Of a DNA stretch of 8,603 nucleotides, positions 1 through 5,616 are shown in pieces. Below the pieces are notes generated by a model. The model was not told the DNA's origin. It made no database searches and saw only the letters and a program-made list of their open reading frames with translations. The stretch's first letter is position 1, and every line of letters begins with the position of its first letter. A program made the translations under genes and the position numbers. The DNA is from Bacteroidota bacterium (lineage in GTDB: Bacteria > Bacteroidota > Bacteroidia > Chitinophagales > Chitinophagaceae). The DNA is taken from assembly GCA_947457085.1 (NCBI GenBank), contig CANGUS010000066.1:1-8603 (forward strand), given 5' to 3'.

Positions 1-818
1 AATTCACTTTCACGCTCTCGTTGCTCCATACCTCCGTGATAATAAGAAACTTGAATGCCTTTTTCGTAGAGTAGTTTTGCAACGCGTTCAACAGCATCTC
101 TGTGATTGCAAAAAACAATTGTAGGCTTGTGTCCAATAAAACATAGTAAAGAAGTTAAATCATTGATTTTATCTTTTTCTTTCGTGTGCAATGTTTTGAC
201 TTCTACTTTTTGGAAAGCAATGTCATCAGCAGATACCAAATGATTGATGATATGTGGATTGCTGATTTTTATAAAATCTGGTATTTCTTTGGCTATGGTT
301 GCAGATGATAATATTTTTTTACGTACACTCTTTAAAGAATTCACTATAAAACTGATTTCTTCAGTAAAACCCAATTCTAAGTTCTTGTCATATTCATCTA
401 AAATCAATGTTTCGATAGAGAAGAAATTAATATTTTTTCTGCGAATATGATCAGCAATTCTACCTGCTGTACCAATGATTAAAGTAGGTTCTTGTATCAA
501 GTTTTGTTCTTCTATCTCCCGTTTATGTCCACCATAACAAAGCGTTACTTTATAACCAGAGTTGAATTTACGAAACACTTCATCAATTTGTAGGGCCAGC
601 TCTCTGCTCGGCACAATAATCATTGCTTGGGTGTGTGTATTTTCTTTGTCGAAATTCAGTAATAAAGGCAATAAAAAAGCCAAGGTTTTTCCACTCCCTG
701 TATTTGATAAAATAACCAATTCGTCAAAATTAGGATAAGACGCCAACACATCTTCCTGCATTTTATTCAACGATTGAATACCTAATGGTTTTATTATTTC
801 TTGTATATTTTCGTTCAT
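1..818 (-). CDS. DEAD-box RNA helicase, N-terminal part (runs off the window edge)
   Basis: ATP-dependent RNA helicase of superfamily 2, expected to be cytosolic and to remodel RNA duplexes. The 272 visible residues cover the first RecA domain and the start of the second. Visible motifs are a Q-motif-like Gln at residue 21 (LNKMQ), Walker A SNTGSGKT at 38-45, motif Ia PSRELALQ at 70-77, GG at 96-97, GTAGR at 116-120 (usually TPGR), motif II DEYD at 141-144 instead of DEAD, motif III SAT at 172-174, motif IV IVFCN at 234-238 and HGGMEQRER at 261-269. Motifs V and VI and the C-terminus lie beyond base 1. The ATG at 818 is the only in-frame start, because a TAA stands two codons upstream. The N-terminus is short and lacks the aromatic residue usual before the Q motif. 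It lies 108 bp downstream of pepT on the same strand. The DEAD-box assignment is sure; the exact paralogue is not. Confidence 0.93.
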   Translation of the reverse strand, partial: MNENIQEIIKPLGIQSLNKMQEDVLASYPNFDELVILSNTGSGKTLAFLLPLLLNFDKENTHTQAMIIVPSRELALQIDEVFRKFNSGYKVTLCYGGHKREIEEQNLIQEPTLIIGTAGRIADHIRRKNINFFSIETLILDEYDKNLELGFTEEISFIVNSLKSVRKKILSSATIAKEIPDFIKISNPHIINHLVSADDIAFQKVEVKTLHTKEKDKINDLTSLLCFIGHKPTIVFCNHRDAVERVAKLLYEKGIQVSYYHGGMEQRERESE

Positions 819-832
819 AATTTAGACCTCAT
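815..832 (-). other. Possible 5-codon upstream ORF overlapping the helicase start
   Basis: On the minus strand an ATG at 832-830 opens the short frame MRSKL and stops at TGA 817-815, which overlaps the helicase ATG (818-816) as ATGA. A purine-rich AAGGAG lies about 11 nt upstream of this short frame. This arrangement could give translational coupling, but it lies next to a degenerate repeat-like stretch and may be chance. No function is claimed. Confidence 0.2.
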
Positions 833-872
833 CCCCTTAATCTCTCCTTTAATAGAAAGAGGATTTGGATTT
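826..872. repeat. Possible degenerate intergenic repeat between pepT and helicase
   Basis: The stretch starts with acctcatcccctt, continues into a CT-rich arm, and after a short AT centre has the GA-rich stretch agaaagaggatttgg. It resembles worn copies of the CCTCATCCCC...GAGG/GATTTGG intergenic elements seen in many Bacteroidota genomes. The two arms pair only imperfectly, so I do not call it a terminator. The family resemblance is from memory and there is one copy in this window. Confidence 0.3.
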
Positions 873-896
873 TATTTTTATTTATTACTTCTCTGC

Positions 897-924
897 TGTC
901 AACCGATATCTGGTATCCGACAAT
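897..924 (+). repeat. Heptamer tandem repeat, copy A (degenerate)
   Basis: These 28 bp divide exactly into four 7-nt units. The first is TGTCAAC and the last CGACAAT; the two central units (CGATATC, TGGTATC) have diverged from the consensus YGACAAC. The copy begins only 2 bp past the pepT stop codon (927-929) and has the same plus-strand orientation as copy C at 2294-2321. The fixed length and phase shared with the two other copies are what make this more than a chance match. Confidence 0.6.
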
Positions 925-926
925 TC

Positions 927-2168
927 TTAAGACTTCTCTTCCCAAACTTTTACTAATTCTACACAGGTATCTATGGCTTTTTGCATATCTTGAACACTTA
1001 CGTATTCATGTTTAGAATGTATCGCCATTTCACCTGTAAAAATATTGGGGCATGGTAAACCCATAAATGATAATCGAGAACCATCTGTGCCACCGCGAAT
1101 TAAATGTTGCTCAGGTTTTACACCAGCACGATTCATTGCTTCTATGGCATGGTCCATTACAAAATTTAATTCTTTTAAAATATCCATCATATTTCTGTAT
1201 TGTTCATACACAGAAAATTCATATGAAGCCCCTGGATATTTAGCTACTATTTCTTTCGCGATATTTTCCAAACGATCTTCATGTATTTTCAACATCGCGG
1301 TATCAAAATCACGAATAATAAATTTAATGGTTGTTTTCTCTTGTATCCCATTGATCGATGTTGGATGTATGTATCCTTCTCTACCTTCGGTCGTTTCAGG
1401 GCTCCAAGAATCTTTAGGCAATGCCGCTAAAATTTCACCCGCAATTTTTGTTGCATTAATTAACTTTCCTTTTGCATAGCCTGGATGAGCACTTACACCA
1501 TGAATCACCAAGGTTGCGCCATCTGCACTAAAAGATTCGCCTTCAATAGCACCTCTTTCTCCGCCATCTAAAGTATACCCATAATCTGCACCCAATTTTT
1601 CCATATTCACTTGCTCAACACCTCTTCCCACTTCTTCGTCCGGTGTAAATAAAATTCTGATTTTTCCGTGTTTTATGTCTGGATGAGTATGCAAGTAGTT
1701 AGCTAAATCCATAATAATAGCGACACCCGCTTTATCATCAGCACCTAACAAAGTAGTACCTGATGCAGTAATGATGTCATCACCAATCCGCTCTGCTAAA
1801 TATTTATGTTTGGTAGTTGTAATAATTTGAGAAGTGTCGTCCGGTAATATAATGTCTTGTCCTTGGTAGTTTTTGTGTAAAATTGGTTTCACATTCGCAC
1901 CACTGCAATCGGGCGCTGTATCCATATGTGCGCAAAAGCAAATGACAGGAACATTTTTATCTGTATTAGAAGGAATAGTTGCATATACATAACCGTGTTC
2001 GTCTAATTCAACTTCTGTAAGACCAATATCTTTCAATTCTTTTTCTAAAACACGCGCTAAATCTTTTTGTTTTTCTGTACTAGGAAAACAGGTAGCTTCA
2101 GGATCACTTTGTGTATCAATTTGCACATATCGCATAAATCGCTCTGAACCGGTATAATTATAATTCAT
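927..2168 (-). CDS. pepT: Peptidase T (tripeptide aminopeptidase, M20B)
   Basis: Cytosolic zinc aminopeptidase that removes the N-terminal residue from tripeptides during peptide recycling. The 413-residue product is close to the roughly 408 residues of enterobacterial PepT. Metal-binding and catalytic motifs of the M20 family are all in place: HMDTAPD (H81, D83), GADDKAG (D144), PDEEVGRG (E178 as the likely general base and E179), TLDGGERG (D201) and the late AIHSKHE (H384). The lid/dimerisation domain is represented by VIHGVSAHPGYAKG near 222-234, and RGGTDGSRLSFMGLPCPN near 358-375 is characteristic of PepT. The ATG at 2168 gives the normal PepT N-terminus, and a TATATTTG -7 box lies 20 nt upstream. 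It is transcribed divergently from the marC-like gene and is followed by the helicase gene after 108 bp. Copies of a heptamer repeat flank it on both sides. No key residue is missing. Confidence 0.96.
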   Translation of the reverse strand: MNYNYTGSERFMRYVQIDTQSDPEATCFPSTEKQKDLARVLEKELKDIGLTEVELDEHGYVYATIPSNTDKNVPVICFCAHMDTAPDCSGANVKPILHKNYQGQDIILPDDTSQIITTTKHKYLAERIGDDIITASGTTLLGADDKAGVAIIMDLANYLHTHPDIKHGKIRILFTPDEEVGRGVEQVNMEKLGADYGYTLDGGERGAIEGESFSADGATLVIHGVSAHPGYAKGKLINATKIAGEILAALPKDSWSPETTEGREGYIHPTSINGIQEKTTIKFIIRDFDTAMLKIHEDRLENIAKEIVAKYPGASYEFSVYEQYRNMMDILKELNFVMDHAIEAMNRAGVKPEQHLIRGGTDGSRLSFMGLPCPNIFTGEMAIHSKHEYVSVQDMQKAIDTCVELVKVWEEKS

Positions 2169-2188
2169 AATAAAAATATTAAAGTGTG

Positions 2189-2196
2189 CAAATATA
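2189..2196 (-). promoter_or_regulatory. Bacteroidota -7 element of the pepT promoter
   Basis: Read on the minus strand this is TATATTTG, an exact match to the TAnnTTTG consensus of the Bacteroidota primary sigma factor. It ends 20 nt before the pepT ATG. No TTG is present at the usual -33 distance; that space is filled by heptamer repeat copy B, which abuts the box directly. The -7 match and position are seen in the sequence; promoter activity is inferred. Confidence 0.6.
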
Positions 2197-2224
2197 GTTG
2201 TCGGCTGTCAGTTGTCGGTTGTCA
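2197..2224 (-). repeat. Heptamer tandem repeat, copy B
   Basis: Four contiguous heptamers. Read on the minus strand they are of the form YGACARC, with TGACAAC, CGACAAC and TGACAGC all present. The copy is inverted relative to A and C. Its end directly adjoins the pepT -7 box at 2189-2196, so it covers the region where a -33 element and upstream contacts would lie. Confidence 0.75.
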
Positions 2225-2293
2225 GCAACACATTTTTTTTGTAATTTAGGATATTTAGGTAAGAAAATCTTAAAATAAATTTAGAAAAAATCC

Positions 2294-2321
2294 CGACAAC
2301 TGACAACCGACATCCGACAAG
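2294..2321 (+). repeat. Heptamer tandem repeat, copy C
   Basis: Four contiguous heptamers on the plus strand, starting CGACAAC then TGACAAC, with the third unit CGACATC and the last CGACAAG. It faces copy B across about 69 bp of AT-rich DNA, so B and C form an imperfect inverted pair. It ends 12 bp before the -7 box of the marC-like gene. Relative to transcription it has the same orientation upstream of marC as copy B has upstream of pepT. Confidence 0.75.
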
Positions 2322-2333
2322 AATTAAAATTTG

Positions 2334-2341
2334 TATTTTTG
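2334..2341 (+). promoter_or_regulatory. Bacteroidota -7 element of the marC-like gene
   Basis: TATTTTTG matches TAnnTTTG exactly and ends only 4 nt before the ATG at 2346. With this spacing transcription would begin at or just inside the start codon, so the mRNA would be leaderless or nearly so. No TTG is seen at the expected -33 distance; copy C of the heptamer repeat occupies that space. Confidence 0.5.
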
Positions 2342-2345
2342 TAAA

Positions 2346-2933
2346 ATGAGCATGTTCAACTTTTCCGAAATTTCAGTGCAACAAATACTAACCTGCACAT
2401 TCGCATTGTTTGCAGTGATAGATGTATTAGGATCTATTCCTGTTTTAATTTCTCTAAAAAATAAAATGGGAAACATTAGCGCTTCAAGGGCAACTGGAGT
2501 TTCTGGTTTATTGATGCTGGCATTTTTGTTTTTTGGTCAACAATTTTTAGAATTATTGGGACTCGATATCAGTTCATTTGCCATCGCAGGTTCAATTGTG
2601 ATTTTTATTTTGGGTTTAGAAATGGTTTTAGGGCACGATTTTTTTAAAGGAGATGGCAATGCAAAATCAGGTTCCATCGTTCCTATTGCTTTTCCAATCA
2701 TTGCAGGATCAGGAACACTGACAACCATAATGTCTATTAAATCTTTGTACAGTACTTACAATATTATGATTGCTATTTTTATCAATTTGATCATTATATT
2801 TTTTGTGTTAAAAAGTTTAAATCTTTTAGAAAAAATTCTAGGTCAATCCGGGATTTTAGTAATCAGAAAGTTTTTTGGAGTCATTCTTTTAGCGATAGCC
2901 GTTAAAATGTTTCGCACAAATTTTCATTTTTAG
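2346..2933 (+). CDS. MarC-family integral inner-membrane protein
   Basis: Member of the MarC/UPF0056 family of six-helix inner-membrane proteins. The family's substrate is not established, and the old link of E. coli MarC to multiple antibiotic resistance has been questioned. The 195-residue product has hydrophobic segments at about 13-37, 51-72, 77-95, 110-133, 140-157 and 175-190, matching the family's size and topology. The N-terminal FALFAVIDVLGSIPVL and the central IVPIAFPIIAGSGTLTT are typical family motifs; the second usually reads GPG where this protein has GSG. I chose the ATG at 2346 rather than the in-frame TTG at 2331, because the TTG lies upstream of the -7 box; ATG 2352 is a possible alternative. 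The gene is single, divergent from pepT, with a terminator at 3103-3132. Confidence 0.88.
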   Translation: MSMFNFSEISVQQILTCTFALFAVIDVLGSIPVLISLKNKMGNISASRATGVSGLLMLAFLFFGQQFLELLGLDISSFAIAGSIVIFILGLEMVLGHDFFKGDGNAKSGSIVPIAFPIIAGSGTLTTIMSIKSLYSTYNIMIAIFINLIIIFFVLKSLNLLEKILGQSGILVIRKFFGVILLAIAVKMFRTNFHF

Positions 2934-3353
2934 GAAAACGTTTTTTATTTCATGATGTGAAAATTAAAATCAGGTTTAAAAAAGTAGATTATGCTTATTA
3001 ACATTCGTGTATAAGTTTTTTTATAAAAAATTTCTTCTACTAAAAATAAATAACTATAATTGTATTGCAAAAATATCTTACTAACCCATAAATTCAAAAA
3101 ATCCGAGTGTGTTATTCATTCGGTTTTTTTTTGTCTATACCTTAACGCTATTATTTATCAATGTTTCATAGGTTTTTATTTTTGATTTATTAATAATATC
3201 ATTTGTGTTTTTCTAAAAATAATAAAAACTCATTTTCAAATTTTTTTTCTTTGTTCTCAGAAATATATTTTTTGAAATAAAGATTTAACAAAAAAATATT
3301 TCTACTCCTTCCACATTATTGATTTAATTTTAACCTCTAAAAAAATAGTTAGT
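2934..3353. other. AT-rich intergenic region between marC-like gene and yicC
   Basis: These 420 bp carry no credible gene on either strand. They hold a rho-independent terminator at 3103-3132 and are otherwise very AT-rich with long T and A runs. A TATTTTTG box (TAnnTTTG) at 3177-3184 is present, but it has no TTG at the right distance and lies 169 nt from yicC. Another near-match (one base too long) lies around 3267-3276. No promoter for yicC can therefore be assigned with confidence. Confidence 0.6.
3103..3132 (+). terminator. Rho-independent terminator after the marC-like gene
   Basis: CCGAGTG (3103-3109) pairs with CATTCGG (3117-3123) to give a 7-bp stem with one G-T wobble and a 7-nt loop, followed by nine T (3124-3132). 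Six A at 3096-3101 precede the stem, so it could also work on the opposite strand. It lies about 170 bp past the marC-like stop codon and separates that gene from the yicC operon. Confidence 0.75.
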
Positions 3354-4229
3354 ATGCTTTATTCGATGACGGGTTTTGGACGGACAGAATTTAATGTGGG
3401 TGAATATATTTGTTCCTTGGAAATACGTTCACTCAATGGTAAACAATTTGAAATAAATACAAAAATTCCTCCAATTTTAAAACTCTATGAAATTGAATTA
3501 AGAAACATCGTTCAACAGCAATTAACAAGAGGTACTATTGAAGTTTCTATATTTTTAAAACAACATGGTATTTCTAAACCAGTCACCGTGAATGTGGATT
3601 TGGCAAAATATTATTACAATGCCATTACCGAAATTGCGAATGAATTAAATTTGGAACAAAAAGACATTTTGCCCACATTGATTCGTATGCCGGAAATTGT
3701 TTCATCTGTCAATAATACATTAGATGAAGTTCAATGGAATGTAATTGCAGCAAAGGTTTTAGAAACATGTGAAATATTAAATAATCATCGCCATCAGGAA
3801 GGGGTAATGCTCACTAAACATATTGAAAATAATATTCAAAAAATAAAATCTTTTTGTATTTCGGTAGATCCTTTTGAAAAAAATAGAACCGAGCGTGTGC
3901 GTGAAAAGTTACACCAATCCATGAATGATTTTTTACAAACAGGCAAAGCAGATAAAAACCGTTTAGAGCAAGAAATAATTTATTACATTGAGAAATTTGA
4001 TATAACGGAAGAAAAAAATCGCTTACTCCATCATTGTGATTATTTTGTAGAACTAATGAATGAAACAAATAATATTAAAGGGAAAAAATTAGGTTTTTTA
4101 TTGCAAGAAATTGGCAGAGAAATTAATACCATGGGTTCTAAAGCCAATGATGTAGAAATTCAAAAGTTAGTAGTGGATATGAAAGATGAATTGGAACAAG
4201 CAAAAGAGCAATTATTAAATGCATTATAA
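3354..4229 (+). CDS. yicC: YicC/YloC-family endoribonuclease
   Basis: Member of the YicC/YloC family, described as endoribonucleases involved in RNA turnover (E. coli YicC, B. subtilis YloC). The 291-residue product matches the usual length. The N-terminus MLYSMTGFGR is the family hallmark, followed by SLEIRSLNGKQFE at 21-33. The middle has the conserved HRHQEG (145-150), RLEQEIIYYIEKFDITEE near 203-220, and the C-terminal DUF1732 domain with GKKLGFLLQEIGRE (243-256) and TMGSKANDVEIQKLVV (259-274), all intact. The ATG at 3354 supplies the hallmark N-terminus directly. In many bacteria yicC precedes gmk (guanylate kinase); here it is followed after 7 bp by gldH, so gmk has been lost from this position. 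It is probably the first gene of a yicC-gldH-lptB transcript. Confidence 0.95.
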   Translation: MLYSMTGFGRTEFNVGEYICSLEIRSLNGKQFEINTKIPPILKLYEIELRNIVQQQLTRGTIEVSIFLKQHGISKPVTVNVDLAKYYYNAITEIANELNLEQKDILPTLIRMPEIVSSVNNTLDEVQWNVIAAKVLETCEILNNHRHQEGVMLTKHIENNIQKIKSFCISVDPFEKNRTERVREKLHQSMNDFLQTGKADKNRLEQEIIYYIEKFDITEEKNRLLHHCDYFVELMNETNNIKGKKLGFLLQEIGREINTMGSKANDVEIQKLVVDMKDELEQAKEQLLNAL

Positions 4230-4236
4230 TTTTAAC

Positions 4237-4716
4237 ATGAAAACTATTTTATATTCAATTTTATTTTTCTCAATTCTTTACACCTCATGTGTACCTTCGA
4301 ATGTATTTGAAAAAAATATAACAATCCCTAATTGTAAATGGAAAAATGAGTTTAAACCAACGTATGATTTTGAGATTACAGATACCGCATCTGATTATTC
4401 ACTTTTTTTAACTATGCGACATACAGATGCATATCAATATGCCAATATTTGGTTAAATATTCACACAAAAATGCCCAATGAAAAAGAATCTACTTCGATG
4501 AGAATTGAAGTACCTTTGGCTCAAGAAAATGGGAAATGGTTAGCTCGAAAATCTATGAATGAAATATACGAACACAAAGCCTCTTTAACTGGAAGTGGAG
4601 CCGTTCATTTTGCTAAAAGAGGAATTTACAGCATTCAATTAGAGCAAATAATGCGTGTAAATCCGCTCAAAGAAGTAATGAGTATTGGAATTCGTTTAGA
4701 AAAAATAGTTAAGTAA
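4237..4716 (+). CDS. gldH: Gliding-motility-associated lipoprotein GldH
   Basis: Small envelope lipoprotein of the GldH family, one of the Gld proteins needed for gliding and chitin use in Flavobacterium johnsoniae; its molecular role is unknown. From the ATG at 4237 the product is 159 residues, starting MKTILYSILFFSILYTSC: a lysine, a hydrophobic core and Cys18 as the lipidation site. The lipobox (LYTSC) is looser than the proteobacterial one, as is common in this phylum. The family pattern is visible in NVFEKNITIPN (22-32), YSLFLTMRHTDAYQYANIWL (54-73), GKWLA (99-103), and RGIYSIQLEQIMRVNPL near 128-144, ending GIRLEK. An in-frame ATG at 4219 would overlap yicC and add six residues before the signal peptide, so 4237 is preferred. 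No other gld gene is in view, so gliding cannot be inferred. Confidence 0.85.
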   Translation: MKTILYSILFFSILYTSCVPSNVFEKNITIPNCKWKNEFKPTYDFEITDTASDYSLFLTMRHTDAYQYANIWLNIHTKMPNEKESTSMRIEVPLAQENGKWLARKSMNEIYEHKASLTGSGAVHFAKRGIYSIQLEQIMRVNPLKEVMSIGIRLEKIVK

Positions 4717-4747
4717 ATTCAACCTACATTATTAAACTTTCAATACG

Positions 4748-5488
4748 ATGATATCTCAAATAAAAACAACTGAATTGGTAAAAAAGTACGGCAATCGTAC
4801 TGTTGTAAAAAAGGTTTCTATAGAAGTTAAACAAGGAGAAATCGTAGGCTTGCTTGGTCCCAATGGAGCTGGTAAAACAACTACATTTTATATGACGGTT
4901 GGTTTAATAAAGCCGGATGAGGGAGAGGTGTTTTTAGATGATAAAAATATTACTAAAATGCCAATGTACGAAAGAGCTCAGTTGGGCATTGGCTATCTAC
5001 CACAAGAGGCCAGTATTTTTAGAAAAATGAGTGTGGAAGATAATATCATGGCCGTTTTGGAAATAACCAAATTATCAAAAGAGGCACAAAAAGAGAAGTT
5101 AGAAAGTTTATTAAGTGAATTTAGATTAACCCATGTTCGTAAAAGCATGGGAGATGTATTAAGTGGTGGAGAACGACGAAGAACAGAGATTGCACGTGCT
5201 TTAGCAATGAGCCCCAAATTTATATTATTGGATGAACCTTTTGCTGGGATAGATCCAATCGCAGTGGAGGATATTCAATTAATTGTAGAGCAATTAAAGC
5301 TTAAAAATATTGGGATTTTAATTACAGATCATAATGTGCAAGAAACGCTTTCAATTACAGATAGGGCTTACCTTTTATATGATGGGAATATCCTAAAATC
5401 AGGTACTGCAGAAGAATTAGCTTCCGATGAACAAGTTCGTAAATTATATTTAGGTCAAAACTTCGAATTAAGGCGAAAAGTAAAATAG
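4748..5488 (+). CDS. lptB: LPS export ABC transporter ATPase LptB
   Basis: Cytosolic ATPase that powers the LptFG complex in extracting lipopolysaccharide from the inner membrane and sending it to the outer membrane. The 246-residue product has every element of an ABC nucleotide-binding domain: Walker A GPNGAGKT (37-44), Q-loop YLPQEASIF with Q86, signature LSGGE (138-142) continuing RRRTEIARAL, Walker B FILLDEPFAGIDP with D162 and E163, and switch histidine H195 in ITDHNVQETL. The stretches YLPQEASIFRKMSVEDN and DEPFAGIDPIAVEDIQ are specific to LptB rather than to other ABC ATPases. The C-terminal YLGQNFE also fits. It starts 31 bp after gldH without a visible promoter, so it is probably co-transcribed with yicC and gldH. 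The partner genes lptA, lptC and lptFG are not in the window. Confidence 0.96.
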   Translation: MISQIKTTELVKKYGNRTVVKKVSIEVKQGEIVGLLGPNGAGKTTTFYMTVGLIKPDEGEVFLDDKNITKMPMYERAQLGIGYLPQEASIFRKMSVEDNIMAVLEITKLSKEAQKEKLESLLSEFRLTHVRKSMGDVLSGGERRRTEIARALAMSPKFILLDEPFAGIDPIAVEDIQLIVEQLKLKNIGILITDHNVQETLSITDRAYLLYDGNILKSGTAEELASDEQVRKLYLGQNFELRRKVK

Positions 5489-5551
5489 AAGTCCTATTTT
5501 AATATAAAAATGCTGAAGTCAACTATCTAGCCTTCAACAATTAATCCGTAA

Positions 5552-5581
5552 TTGCAAATTCAATAAATAATATTATTTTTG
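5552..5581 (+). promoter_or_regulatory. Consensus Bacteroidota promoter for the GH3-family gene
   Basis: TTG at 5552-5554, a 19-nt spacer, then TATTTTTG at 5574-5581. This is an exact fit to the TTG-N19-TAnnTTTG pattern described for Flavobacterium and Bacteroides housekeeping promoters. The predicted start site is just after 5581, giving a 5' leader of roughly 30 nt before the ATG at 5617. It implies that the GH3-family gene is transcribed separately from lptB. Confidence 0.7.
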
Positions 5582-5616
5582 TTGTTCGAGTAAATGAATC
5601 GAAATGTTTAATTGTT

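Noticed and set aside
244..450. 68-codon plus-strand frame inside the helicase gene
   Set aside because: Antisense to conserved helicase motifs II and III; no start signal and no family features.
1045..1479. 144-codon open frame on the plus strand inside pepT
   Set aside because: It lies fully antisense to well-conserved pepT codons, and its translation shows no recognisable domain. It is explained as a shadow of pepT.
897..2321. Heptamer repeats as a CRISPR array or transposon ends
   Set aside because: There are no regular spacers, no cas or transposase gene, and no target-site duplication visible. The unit structure is tandem 7-mers rather than long repeats with unique spacers.
2331..2345. 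TTG at 2331 as the start of the marC-like protein
   Set aside because: The added residues would be encoded by the -7 box itself, so they lie upstream of the likely transcription start. ATG 2346 gives a normal MarC N-terminus.
2935..2944. AAAACGTTTT palindrome directly after the marC-like stop codon
   Set aside because: It is a loopless palindrome too weak for a terminator hairpin; the stronger terminator at 3103-3132 fits better.
4219..4236. ATG at 4219 as the start of gldH
   Set aside because: It overlaps the end of yicC and puts six residues, including a histidine and two asparagines, before the signal peptide. ATG 4237 starts MKT and gives a clean lipoprotein signal.
5510..5541. TGAAG...CTTCA inverted repeat after lptB as a terminator
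   Set aside because: Only a 5-bp stem with a long loop and no T tract behind it, so I cannot support it.
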